Part shown: one piece after another, positions 17,503 through 25,745 of the stretch
Layout: each line of letters opens with the position of its first letter
Numbering within the stretch: the stretch's first letter is position 1
Assembly (NCBI RefSeq): GCF_051062515.1
Contig: NZ_JAMXEK010000002.1
Length of the DNA stretch: 64,000 nt
Strand: one strand, 5' to 3'
From: Aliarcobacter sp017996075
GTDB taxonomy: Bacteria; Campylobacterota; Campylobacteria; Campylobacterales; Arcobacteraceae
Notes under the pieces: model-generated
What the model saw: only the letters and a program-made list of their open reading frames with translations
Told to the model about the DNA's origin: nothing
The model's database searches: none
Translations under genes and position numbers: made by a program

Positions 17503-18255
17503 CTATATTTTAGCAACTATTGGCAATCTTCTTTTGAACTCATTTATCTTTACTCTTTTTTTTATAGTCTCTATAAATTCATCTTCAAAACCAAGAGCCA
17601 AAAGCTCATCTTTACTTCTATTTTCATCTATCATCTTCTTTAATAAAGAGTCTATTTTAGAATAACTATATCCCAAATCAGACTCATCACTTTGACCTTC
17701 ATAAAAATCAGCGCTAGGTGCTTTTTTTACTATACTATCATTCACACCTAAATATTTTGCTAACTCAAACAGATCACTTTTATAAATATCTCCTATTGGA
17801 TTAATTGCACAAGCCAAATCCCCAAAAATAGTTCCATATCCTAAAAGTAATTCACTTTTATTTGAAGTCCCAACTACCAAAGAGTTTTCTCTTGCACTAA
17901 TATCATATAAAACTGACATTCTAAGTCTTGCACTAAAATTTCCAATTCTAAGACTATTTTCTTCCATATTTTTTAAATATGCACTTAGCATTGGTTCAAT
18001 ACTTACAATCTCATATTTAATATCAAACTTTTTACAAAGCTCTACTGCATCATCAATCGAGGCTTTAGATGAAAATTGTGATGGCATTAAAACACAGTTT
18101 AAATTATCATCAAATACTTCTTTGCACAAAACTGCTACAACAGCAGAATCAAGTCCACCTGAAAGACCTAAAGTAATTTTTTTTAATCCAGTTTTTAAAA
18201 CTTCTTCTTTTAAAAAACTTATTAAATTTTGCTTAATATTTTTTATTTTATTCAT
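17503..18255 (-). CDS. nadE: NH3-dependent NAD+ synthetase
   Basis: 250 residues, the short ammonia-dependent form without an amidase domain. It adenylates and amidates nicotinic acid adenine dinucleotide. PP-loop SGGLDS at residues 32-37, and conserved VGTSNKSE and later KKAPSADFYEGQSDE. It lies in a co-directional run from the TerB-DnaJ gene to lpxK with short gaps, an arrangement (nadE near lpxK) also known in Campylobacter. Confidence 0.95.
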   Translation of the reverse strand: MNKIKNIKQNLISFLKEEVLKTGLKKITLGLSGGLDSAVVAVLCKEVFDDNLNCVLMPSQFSSKASIDDAVELCKKFDIKYEIVSIEPMLSAYLKNMEENSLRIGNFSARLRMSVLYDISARENSLVVGTSNKSELLLGYGTIFGDLACAINPIGDIYKSDLFELAKYLGVNDSIVKKAPSADFYEGQSDESDLGYSYSKIDSLLKKMIDENRSKDELLALGFEDEFIETIKKRVKINEFKRRLPIVAKI

Positions 18256-18275
18256 TTTTAAACCTTAATTTAAGA

Positions 18276-18497
18276 TTATATATCATCTTTCTTTGTTTTT
18301 TTATAAATCTCATCTAAATAAGCCGAATTTCCCTCTTTTTGTTCAACTTTTTTTTCTATTAATCTAAATACAATATCTTTTAGTTCATCTTCATCAAAGT
18401 AGTTTAAGTAGTTTGGATTTATATCTATCTTCTCATTTTCATCTGTTTTTAAAAGCTCTTTTATCTCTTTTATTAACTCTTCTTTTATATCTATCAA
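18276..18497 (-). CDS. Small conserved protein of unknown function
   Basis: 73 residues, highly charged (Lys, Glu, Asp), predicted mostly helical with no cysteines and no membrane segment. It sits 20 bases before nadE and 3 bases after the Bfd-like gene, so it is part of the same operon and is likely a real gene. I recognise no domain. NPNYLNYFDEDEL around residues 27-39 is the most distinctive stretch. Confidence 0.6.
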   Translation of the reverse strand: MIDIKEELIKEIKELLKTDENEKIDINPNYLNYFDEDELKDIVFRLIEKKVEQKEGNSAYLDEIYKKTKKDDI

Positions 18498-18500
18498 CTC

Positions 18501-18731
18501 TTACTCTTTATTAAACTTTTTTAAAATATCATCTAAGTATAGTTCCATTTTTTGCTCACCAATATCAGTTTCACCACACTTACAACAACCACATGAACTT
18601 CCAGCATCTGTTAAATCTTCTAAATCTTCAAGTGTTTTTGCACCTTTATCTTTTATTGCATATATTAATTCACCAAGGCTTACTTGTTTGCAATCACAAA
18701 CAATAAATGAATGAGGAAAATTTCTTGCCAT
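18501..18731 (-). CDS. Bfd-like [2Fe-2S]-binding protein
   Basis: 76 residues. The pattern CDC at 12-14, then CGCCKC after a helical spacer (LTDAGSSCGCCKC, about residues 41-53), is the Cys-x-Cys ... Cys-x2-Cys arrangement of the BFD-like domain, which binds a [2Fe-2S] cluster in bacterioferritin-associated ferredoxin and as a module of NirB and NifU-like proteins. The partner is unknown; no bacterioferritin gene is in the window. Its start codon abuts the stop of the TerB-DnaJ gene, so the two are coupled. Confidence 0.75.
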   Translation of the reverse strand: MARNFPHSFIVCDCKQVSLGELIYAIKDKGAKTLEDLEDLTDAGSSCGCCKCGETDIGEQKMELYLDDILKKFNKE

Positions 18732-19486
18732 TAAATACCTCTTTGTTTTTTAATAATTTCATAAGCTTCATTTATCTCTTGAAGTTTTTTTGTAGCTTCA
18801 TCAATAATATTTTGAGAAGCACCCTGCCCTGTAATAATATCTGGATGATATTTTTTAACTAAATTTCTGTAATTTTTCTTTAAAGTTGAATCATCATCAT
18901 TTGGATTTGATTCTAAAATCTCATAAGCTTTTTCTAGTGATAGTGCTTTTTCATTTGCTCTATTTTTATAAAAATTCTCAAAATTTGATATAAGATTTAT
19001 ATAATCTTTTTGTTCAATTTTTAAAGCTTGAGCAATATCTTCAGTTATCTCTTGTTCTTGTTTTGAAAAATCACCATCAATAAAAGAAAGATTTAATAAA
19101 TACTCCATATATTTTAATCTTTTAGAGTAATCTGTTTTTGTTAAACTATATAATCTTTCACAAATAGTAATAAGATTTGCAAAGCTATCTTTCTCTTGGT
19201 CATATAATTTTTTTAGATTTTCTCTAACTTCTTGTGAGTTTTGAAAATGAGTTGAAATATCTGTAAATGTATGTTTTAAAATCTCAGCTTCAAGCTCTCC
19301 TACTTTTCCATCAGCTTTTGCAACTTTTGCCATAAGTGCAACCAAAAGCCCTGCTTCATGGTTTAATAAATCACCTCTAAAAATCTCTTTTTGTTTTAGA
19401 TTAATATTTTTAAACTCTTCTGTTTTATAATTTTTTCCTATAATAAATAAAATCGCTATTACGACAGCTAATACTATTAATTCCAT
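18731..19486 (-). CDS. Membrane-anchored TerB-DnaJ co-chaperone (DjlA-like)
   Basis: 251 residues. N-terminal hydrophobic anchor (about 2-18), then a TerB-like helical domain (about 40-150) with LMAKVAKADGKVGELEAE and a second acidic repeat FIDGDFSKQEQE. A C-terminal J domain (about 180-251) carries the HPD motif at 214-216. This order matches DjlA, which recruits DnaK to membrane-associated tasks. It heads the run of genes through Bfd, the 73-residue protein, nadE, the DegT-fold gene and lpxK. Confidence 0.85.
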   Translation of the reverse strand: MELIVLAVVIAILFIIGKNYKTEEFKNINLKQKEIFRGDLLNHEAGLLVALMAKVAKADGKVGELEAEILKHTFTDISTHFQNSQEVRENLKKLYDQEKDSFANLITICERLYSLTKTDYSKRLKYMEYLLNLSFIDGDFSKQEQEITEDIAQALKIEQKDYINLISNFENFYKNRANEKALSLEKAYEILESNPNDDDSTLKKNYRNLVKKYHPDIITGQGASQNIIDEATKKLQEINEAYEIIKKQRGI

Positions 19487-19569
19487 TAATATCCTACTTT
19501 TAATTTAAAAAATTTGAGTTTTTATTTTATCAAATTTAGACTGAGAGTATAAAAAGCTTAATTAATAAT

Positions 19570-20310
19570 TTAATTTTTTAAAACCATATTTAAAGTATAT
19601 TGCATATCTTCATCAAGTTCCATATTTTTAATCATCCAGTTTAAGTAATTTGCATCTTTTTTAGCAACATCTTCTATATTTTCACCTTTATATTTCCCAA
19701 ATTTAAAAGTTTGTACAAAAACTGGAGTAGAAGTTAATTCAACTAATTTTTTCATAGGATTTACTTCTGGAAAAATTTCTTTTACTTTTGCTACAAGTTT
19801 TGATAAGAATAACTTCATCACTAATACATCTCCTATTGCATCATGAGCTTTTATAGTTATATTATATTTTTTTGCTTCACTCTCTTCTTGTTTGAAAAGT
19901 TCCAGAGCATATCTTAAATATTGAAGTCGATGATAAGGTAAATCACTAAATAGATGTTTAGCGCATCTTAGAGTATCTATTAATTGAAAATTATTAATAA
20001 AACCCTCTTTTTTTATCATATCTAAATCGAAATTTATATTATGTGCTATCAAGAAATTTTCACTATTATTTAGTTCTTGTAATCTTTTATAAAATTTTGT
20101 ATCAACTGCTTTTGGCTTATTTTCTAGTAAATTTGGTGTGATATTGTGAACTTCCATAGCTTCAAGTTTTATTGGTATATCACTACTACAAAGTTCATCA
20201 AAAGCTTCAATATTTCCTTTTTGATCTATAATTAAGCTTCCAAATTGAATAACTCTATCTTCTTGCGAAGCACCTGTTGTTTCTGTATCAAATAGTACAT
20301 AATAAGTCAA
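19570..20310 (-). CDS. DEDDh 3'-5' exonuclease (ExoX-like)
   Basis: 246 residues. ExoI motif DTETTG at residues 8-13, ExoII HNINFDLDM, and ExoIII HDAIGDVLV define a DEDDh exonuclease of the DnaQ superfamily. The C-terminal 50 residues contain FGKYKGENIEDVAKKD and YLNWMIKN, the small domain also found at the end of exodeoxyribonuclease X. A role in DNA repair or replication is therefore likely. It is last in a run after tatB, tatC and queA, 10 bases from queA. Confidence 0.85.
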   Translation of the reverse strand: MTYYVLFDTETTGASQEDRVIQFGSLIIDQKGNIEAFDELCSSDIPIKLEAMEVHNITPNLLENKPKAVDTKFYKRLQELNNSENFLIAHNINFDLDMIKKEGFINNFQLIDTLRCAKHLFSDLPYHRLQYLRYALELFKQEESEAKKYNITIKAHDAIGDVLVMKLFLSKLVAKVKEIFPEVNPMKKLVELTSTPVFVQTFKFGKYKGENIEDVAKKDANYLNWMIKNMELDEDMQYTLNMVLKN

Positions 20311-20320
20311 TTATTATCCT

Positions 20321-21352
20321 TTATATTATTAACATTCCATCACCATAAGAGTAGAATCTATAATTCTCTTTTATAGCAATATTATAAAGCTCCAAAGTTT
20401 TCTCTAAGCCAATAAATGAAGCAACAAGCATAATTAAAGTAGATTTTGGAAGATGAAAATTTGTAAGTAGATAATCAACTTTTATAGGTTTATTCATAGG
20501 ATTTAAAAACAGATCACACTCACCTTGAATTTTGTTTGTTCTTGCATAATACTCAATAGTTCTAGTAACAGTAGTACCAACTGCTAATACTTTTTTAGCA
20601 TTATCTAAATTTTTTTTTGCATCAATTCCTATTTCAAAATATTCACTATGCATTGGATGAGATAAAATATCTTCAACATCTACAGGTTTAAATGTACCTG
20701 CTCCCACATGAAGAGTAAGATAATTTAAACCATATTTTTTCTCTATTTTTTCTAGCAATTCAGCTGTAAAATGTAGCGATGCAGTTGGAGCTGCAACTGC
20801 TCCATAATTTTTTGCAAAAAGTGTTTGATAATTTACTTCATCTTCTTTTTTATCCTCTCTTTGCATATATGGAGGAAGTGGAATATGTCCAATTTTATTT
20901 AAAATCTCAACCAGAGATAAAAAATCAACTCTTTTTTTACTATTTTCATCTTGAAAAAATTCTATAACTCTTGTACCATCTTCATTTAATTCTAAAACTT
21001 CTGCTATTAGATTTTCATCAAAAAATATTTTAGTCCCAACTTTTACTTTTCCTTTTATCATAACTAAATATCTATCCATAAAAAGAGGTTTATTTAAAAG
21101 AAGTTCTAATTTAGCACCTGTAGATTTTTTACCAAATATTCTAGCTTTTATAACTTTTGTATCATTTAAAAATATAGTTAAATCTTGCGGTAAAAACTCT
21201 AAAATATTCTCAAAAGTAGAGTGAAAAATCTCATTTTTCTCTCTATTATAAACCAATATTTTTGCACTACTAGGAGGATTTACTGGAAAAGTAGCAATTT
21301 GACTTGCAGGAAGATTAAAATCGTAACTTGAAGTTTTTAAAACATCTATCAA
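20321..21352 (-). CDS. queA: S-adenosylmethionine:tRNA ribosyltransferase-isomerase
   Basis: 343 residues, the normal length. It transfers and isomerises the ribosyl moiety of SAM onto 7-aminomethyl-7-deazaguanine in tRNA, making epoxyqueuosine. Recognisable family segments: FLNDTKVIKAR near the N-terminus, GHIPLPPYM in the middle, LHVGAGTFKPV, and NFHLPKSTLIMLVASFIG near the end. It begins one base after the tatC stop, so it is in the same transcript. Confidence 0.96.
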   Translation of the reverse strand: MIDVLKTSSYDFNLPASQIATFPVNPPSSAKILVYNREKNEIFHSTFENILEFLPQDLTIFLNDTKVIKARIFGKKSTGAKLELLLNKPLFMDRYLVMIKGKVKVGTKIFFDENLIAEVLELNEDGTRVIEFFQDENSKKRVDFLSLVEILNKIGHIPLPPYMQREDKKEDEVNYQTLFAKNYGAVAAPTASLHFTAELLEKIEKKYGLNYLTLHVGAGTFKPVDVEDILSHPMHSEYFEIGIDAKKNLDNAKKVLAVGTTVTRTIEYYARTNKIQGECDLFLNPMNKPIKVDYLLTNFHLPKSTLIMLVASFIGLEKTLELYNIAIKENYRFYSYGDGMLII

Positions 21353-21353
21353 A

Positions 21354-22085
21354 CTACTCTTCTTCCTCTTCTTCTTTTTGTGCTGGATTAAATACTTTTG
21401 CTATATAAATAGATACTCCATAAAGAATCAACAAAGGAGCTGCCATTAAAACTTGACTAATAACATCAGGAGGAGTTAAAATTGCTGATATAATAAAGAT
21501 TAAAACAACTGCATATCTAAAAAAATCTTTAAGCATTTGATCATTTACAATTCCGATTTTTGCAAGAAAAAATGTAATAACTGGCAACTCAAAAGCAATA
21601 CCAAAACCAATCATAAGTTTTGTAAAAAATCCAACATATTTTCCAATACTAGGTAATACACTAACAACACTATTACCAAATGCAATTAAAAAATCAAATC
21701 CAATAGGAACAACTATATAATAAGCAAAAGCAGCTCCTAGCAAAAACATTAAAGTTGCAAAAAATACAAAAGGAACAACAAGTTTTTTCTCATGGTCATA
21801 TAATCCAGGAGCTAAAAACAACCATAATTGCCAAAAAATTACAGGTAAAGAGATAATAAATCCTGCAAAAAATGCAACTTTCATAGCAGTAAAAAATGTC
21901 TCTTGAATTTCAACTGCTATCATAGAAGTTCCAACAGGAAGAGCATGTTTAACAGGAGCCATCATCCACTCTAAAATAGGTTCATAAAAAGAGAAACAAG
22001 CAAAAAACATAACAACAACAGTAATAGTAGAAATAGTTAATCTCTTTCTAAGGTCTGCTATATGGGGTTTTAAATCATCAAACAT
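21354..22085 (-). CDS. tatC: Sec-independent translocase protein TatC
   Basis: 243 residues with six membrane helices. TatC is the signal-peptide receptor of the twin-arginine translocon. The N-terminal HIADLRKRL matches the conserved cytosolic E/D-LRxR motif, FxxFLAPGLYDHEKK is the conserved first cytoplasmic region, and GIAFELPV has the essential membrane Glu. An acidic tail (EEEEEE) ends the protein. The start overlaps the tatB stop by one base. Confidence 0.96.
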   Translation of the reverse strand: MFDDLKPHIADLRKRLTISTITVVVMFFACFSFYEPILEWMMAPVKHALPVGTSMIAVEIQETFFTAMKVAFFAGFIISLPVIFWQLWLFLAPGLYDHEKKLVVPFVFFATLMFLLGAAFAYYIVVPIGFDFLIAFGNSVVSVLPSIGKYVGFFTKLMIGFGIAFELPVITFFLAKIGIVNDQMLKDFFRYAVVLIFIISAILTPPDVISQVLMAAPLLILYGVSIYIAKVFNPAQKEEEEEE

Positions 22086-22495
22086 TATTTAACTTCCTCA
22101 TTATTTTTTAAAGAAAATTTTTCATTTTCACTTTTTTTAGCTTTATCTTCATTTACTTTTGCAAATTTTTCTTTAATTTTTTCAACTTCATTGTCGTTTT
22201 TTAAAGGTTCTAAATCATCTTTTAAAATATCATCTAGACCCAAATTAAACTTATTTTCAATACTTAAAGATGATTTTGTATCTTCAATTTGAGCTTTAAA
22301 TTTATTTGCTTCTTCTTTTAATTCTGCTATATTTAGCTCATTATCCAAAGTTGTTTTTGCATCGCTTATCCCTTTTTTAACACTGTTAAACATTTTTGCT
22401 ATTTTTACCATAGCATCTGGCAGTTTTTCGGGACCTAATGCGATAACTGCAACTATTGCGATTAGAAGAATTTCAGTTATTCCCATTCCAAACAT
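22085..22495 (-). CDS. tatB: Sec-independent translocase protein TatB
   Basis: 136 residues from the ATG at 22495, which has GGAG seven bases upstream and gives the usual MFGMGITEIL start; longer in-frame starts up to 22561 lack this. One N-terminal membrane helix with the hinge ALGPEKLPDA, an amphipathic helix (AKMFNSVKKGISDAKTTLDN), then a charged, mostly helical tail. TatB forms the receptor complex with TatC. tatA is not in this window. Confidence 0.93.
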   Translation of the reverse strand: MFGMGITEILLIAIVAVIALGPEKLPDAMVKIAKMFNSVKKGISDAKTTLDNELNIAELKEEANKFKAQIEDTKSSLSIENKFNLGLDDILKDDLEPLKNDNEVEKIKEKFAKVNEDKAKKSENEKFSLKNNEEVK

Positions 22496-22598
22496 TTTTC
22501 GCTCCATTTTTTTATAAGGTAAGGATTTTATCCAAATAGAACAAAAATAGTAATTAATCAAAATCCAAACTACTAAAAAGGTTCTAAAATACTTTAAA

Positions 22599-23618
22599 TT
22601 AACCCATTGGGTATAAAATATTTTTTTGAATCATTTCAATCTTTTTTAACAATTCACTTGAGATTTTAAAATCAAAAGCTTTCAAAGAGTCATCAAGTTG
22701 TTCTATTTTTCTTGCCCCTACAATAGTAGAAGCAACAAAATCAAAATGCTTTGAATAAGAAATTGCTAAAGTAACAGGACTTACTTCATACTCTTTTGAA
22801 AGTTCTAAATATTTTTTAGTAGCTTCTAGAGTTCTTTCATTTACAAATCTATGTGCCATAGCTTGAACTCTTTTATTGCTCTCTTTTAAATATGTTGCAA
22901 ATCTTGAACCTTCTGGATAAAATCCACCACAATATTTTCCACTTAAAACTCCACCTGCCATTGGTGAATATGGTAATAAAGATATATTTTCAAGCCTGCA
23001 AACATTTGCTAACTCATCATGAAATCTTGGATTTAAAAGTGAAAAATTATTTTGAATAGACTCAAATCTAGAATATCCTTTATATTTACTTATTTCATTT
23101 GCTTTTGTAAGACCATACGCACTATCATTTGAAGTTCCTATATATCTTACTTTTCCCTCTTTTACAAGTGCATCAAAAGCTTTTAGACTCTCCTCTATTG
23201 GAACAATAGTATCAGGCCAATGCATTTGATAAAGATCTATATAATCTGTTTGAAGTCTTCTTAAACTATCTTCAATAGCTTTTTTTATATGAAAACTATC
23301 AATTGCTGTCAAACCATGCCTTACAGGTGGTACAAACCAACCAGAAGCAGCCCCTGCAATTTTTGTTGCTAGTATTACACTATCTCTTGGCTTTGTTTTA
23401 AGCCACTCTCCTACTATTTTTTCAGTATTTCCAATAGTCTCTTTTTTAGGACTAACAGGATATAGTTCTGCCGTATCAAAAAAATTTATTCCTCTATGAT
23501 AAGACTTATCCAATATCTTAAACGCTTCATCTTTTGATGTACTACTTCCAAAAGTCATAGTTCCCATACAAATTGAACTTACTCTAAGACCTGTTTTTCC
23601 AATATATCTATATTCCAT
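22599..23618 (-). CDS. Aldo/keto reductase
   Basis: 339 residues. NADPH-dependent reductase of the AKR superfamily. Catalytic tetrad: Asp and Tyr in FFDTAELYP, Lys in ILATKIAG, His in LYQMHWPD. RLQTDYIDLYQMHW is the classical AKR signature. The N-terminus MEYRYIGKTGLRVSSICMG resembles the Tas/YajO group. The substrate is unknown. It has its own upstream region, divergent from the small gene at 23743. Confidence 0.88.
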   Translation of the reverse strand: MEYRYIGKTGLRVSSICMGTMTFGSSTSKDEAFKILDKSYHRGINFFDTAELYPVSPKKETIGNTEKIVGEWLKTKPRDSVILATKIAGAASGWFVPPVRHGLTAIDSFHIKKAIEDSLRRLQTDYIDLYQMHWPDTIVPIEESLKAFDALVKEGKVRYIGTSNDSAYGLTKANEISKYKGYSRFESIQNNFSLLNPRFHDELANVCRLENISLLPYSPMAGGVLSGKYCGGFYPEGSRFATYLKESNKRVQAMAHRFVNERTLEATKKYLELSKEYEVSPVTLAISYSKHFDFVASTIVGARKIEQLDDSLKAFDFKISSELLKKIEMIQKNILYPMG

Positions 23619-23742
23619 TTTTAGCCTTTTATATCGAATTTTACAGATTATACAAATCTCTTTCTTAAAAATATAAATAAAAAAAGAAATTTATTTTAAT
23701 ACTATTTGAGTAGAATTTAAAAAATATTTTTAGGATTTAATT

Positions 23743-23946
23743 TTGATAAAAAAGAAAATAGTAGATTTAAAAGATCAAAATCTTGAATTTATACAAAAAG
23801 ATGAAACAATAAAACTACTAAGTTTTAATACTTTAAAAATGAGTTTAGAAATAGCTATTTTTAAAAATGATAAGTTTATAAAAAATAGCTCTATGGTATT
23901 TGCCCATCTTCCAAAAAGCTTAAAAGCAAAACTAAATCCCAAATAA
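23743..23946 (+). CDS. Small conserved protein of unknown function
   Basis: 67 residues starting at TTG 23743, with TAGGAT upstream at a good distance. The N-terminus is basic (IKKKIVDLKDQ), followed by two strand-like hydrophobic pieces (LEIAIFKND and MVFAHLPKSLK). The sequence looks like a compact alpha/beta peptide with a conserved-looking C-terminus (AHLPKSLKAKLNPK). It is isolated between divergent and convergent neighbours. I know no function. Confidence 0.5.
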   Translation: MIKKKIVDLKDQNLEFIQKDETIKLLSFNTLKMSLEIAIFKNDKFIKNSSMVFAHLPKSLKAKLNPK

Positions 23947-23973
23947 AAGGAGATAAGTTTTACTTTTTATAAA

Positions 23974-24897
23974 TTAATTTTGATTATATTTTAATTTTAA
24001 TTGTTCATAAAGTTCATCAAAACTTACATCTTCTATTGTTTTGAGTAATTCAACCATAACAACATTATCTTCGCTTCCATTCCAAACTTTTTTGTAAGTT
24101 CCCTCTTTGTAGCCATTATCTTGTCTAAATTGATTTAAACAATTTTTACCAATATATAATTTTTGAAGCCAAGAAAAAGATAATCCAGCACTTTTACAAG
24201 CTCTAAAAAACTGCTCAATGAATCTCTCTATTCCACTAAAAGATGGCATATTTTTTGTCTCAATAGCAAGTGCTATATATGAAAGTTTTTCAGACTCTTT
24301 TATTATTAAATTTACATCAATATTTTGTGCTGCTTCATAAATACAATGTGTATTTACTAAAGATACAGCTTTTGGAACATTTGTTTCTTGTAAAATATAA
24401 CTCATTAAAAAGTGCCAAATATCTACAAGCTCAACATGGATATTATTCATATCAGGAGATGAATTTATATTTTTCCAGTGCTTCCAAGGAGTTGAATCAA
24501 TTAGTTCAGCCACTTCCATATGAATACATCTAAGCCAATTTATCTCTTTATTAAATTTGTTTACACCCAACTCCCAATTTTTACCATTTGTACTATCATT
24601 TAGTTGTTTTTGCAATAAAAACATCTCTTCAAGTTTTGAAGGAAAAGATGAAGCCTCTTCAAGTAAAGAAGCAAGTGGTAAACACTCTTCAACAATACTT
24701 TGTAAACTTAAACTTGATGGTAAAACCTCTTTATCACCTTTTAAAATATGTAAAAGTAATGATACAAAATATGGAATTTCATCTTTTGCTTCCCAAGTTA
24801 AAACATCATTTGAGTCTAACTTTGCATATTTTACAAACTCATCAACTGAAGTAAATCCAACAACTTTTACAGCCTCTTTAAAATCTTTATATAACAA
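23974..24897 (-). CDS. dut: Dimeric (MazG-like) dUTPase with an extra N-terminal domain
   Basis: 307 residues from TTG 24897. AGGAG lies five bases upstream, and the start abuts the stop of the preceding gene; longer in-frame starts would overlap that gene. The last ~220 residues are the all-alpha dimeric dUTPase of Campylobacterota: metal-binding ExxE in CIHMEVAELIDSTPWKHWK and ExxD in HVELVDIWHF. It hydrolyses dUTP to dUMP and keeps uracil out of DNA. The first ~85 residues are absent from the ~230-residue Campylobacter enzyme; a segment with FTSVDEFVKYAKLDSNDVL looks like a helix-turn-helix of phage CI type, which is an inference. Confidence 0.85.
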   Translation of the reverse strand: MLYKDFKEAVKVVGFTSVDEFVKYAKLDSNDVLTWEAKDEIPYFVSLLLHILKGDKEVLPSSLSLQSIVEECLPLASLLEEASSFPSKLEEMFLLQKQLNDSTNGKNWELGVNKFNKEINWLRCIHMEVAELIDSTPWKHWKNINSSPDMNNIHVELVDIWHFLMSYILQETNVPKAVSLVNTHCIYEAAQNIDVNLIIKESEKLSYIALAIETKNMPSFSGIERFIEQFFRACKSAGLSFSWLQKLYIGKNCLNQFRQDNGYKEGTYKKVWNGSEDNVVMVELLKTIEDVSFDELYEQLKLKYNQN

Positions 24898-24898
24898 A

Positions 24899-25081
24899 TC
24901 AACTCCTATTTTCAAATTTTTTTTCAACAAAAAGCTTACAATTTTCTCCACTACTATTTTTTACAACAATACTAGGAATTGCTTTTGACTTAAATCCATA
25001 AGCTTTACAACCATGAGGTTTTCCTGCTTCCCAAGTTACAAAATAGTTTGTACATTTTTGACAAATTATTTTTTTCTCCAT
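24899..25081 (-). CDS. Small cysteine-containing protein
   Basis: 60 residues. CQKC near the start and two later cysteines (GCKAYGF and ENCKLF) could form a small metal site. The pattern CxxCxxYxVTW, then PxGCKAYGFKSKxxPSxxV, then SSGxxCxxF recurs in many proteobacterial proteins that automatic pipelines have called uracil-DNA glycosylase; the protein is far too small for that activity and no glycosylase motif is visible. Position between recR and dut (spacing 1-2 bases on both sides) shows it is a real operon member, possibly linked to DNA metabolism. Confidence 0.7.
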   Translation of the reverse strand: MEKKIICQKCTNYFVTWEAGKPHGCKAYGFKSKAIPSIVVKNSSGENCKLFVEKKFENRS

Positions 25082-25082
25082 C

Positions 25083-25655
25083 TTATATTCCTACTTGACT
25101 TTGAATAGCTTTCGATAAAGACATTAAATCTACATTTTCTAAACTTACTCCTGTAGGAACACCTTGAGCTATTTTTGTAAAACTTATATCAAAATCTTTT
25201 AATTTATCTTCAATATATAGTATAAAAGCATCATTTGCAATAGATGGAGTAATAGCAAATAAAATATTTTTTACCCCACTATTTTTTATATACTCTTGAA
25301 GCTTAATTATCAAATCAATCTCAAGCTCATCAATTACAAAATATCTTCCATCAAACTCTTTTGAATCTTCAATAATAAAAATATCTTTTGCACTTTGCAC
25401 AATACACAATTTACTACTATCACGACTCTCATCTAAGCAATATTCACAAATCTCATTCTCACTCATACTTTGACATCTTTTACATTTTTTAATTGTTTTC
25501 AATGCATTTTCTATACTATGAGATAGTTTTATTCCACAATAGTTGTCATTCATTACAATGTGATAAGCAAGTCTTAAAGCCGATTTTTTTCCAATAGTTG
25601 GTAAAGATTCAAAAGCCTCTACTAGTTCATAAAATTTTTCTAACTCTCTATTCAT
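25083..25655 (-). CDS. recR: Recombination mediator protein RecR
   Basis: 190 residues. Helix-hairpin-helix start (LPTIGKKSALRLAYHI), C4 zinc finger CKRCQSMSENEICEYC at about residues 55-70, then a Toprim domain (CIVQSAKDIFIIEDSKEF) and GVPTGVSLENVD near the end. With RecO (RecOR) it loads RecA on SSB-coated DNA. First gene of the recR-small Cys protein-dut run. Confidence 0.95.
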   Translation of the reverse strand: MNRELEKFYELVEAFESLPTIGKKSALRLAYHIVMNDNYCGIKLSHSIENALKTIKKCKRCQSMSENEICEYCLDESRDSSKLCIVQSAKDIFIIEDSKEFDGRYFVIDELEIDLIIKLQEYIKNSGVKNILFAITPSIANDAFILYIEDKLKDFDISFTKIAQGVPTGVSLENVDLMSLSKAIQSQVGI

Positions 25656-25745
25656 TTTGGGATTATATTCTAATATTTATATTAAATTAATTAAAAGGTT
25701 TTTTGGATAAACTATATACTTTTAAATTTAAAAGGTTTTTTTATA

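Noticed and set aside
24270..24533. Plus-strand frame inside the dUTPase gene, and similar antisense frames elsewhere
   Set aside because: They are Leu/Phe/Tyr-rich antisense frames of AT-rich genes, with no ribosome-binding sites and no family motifs.
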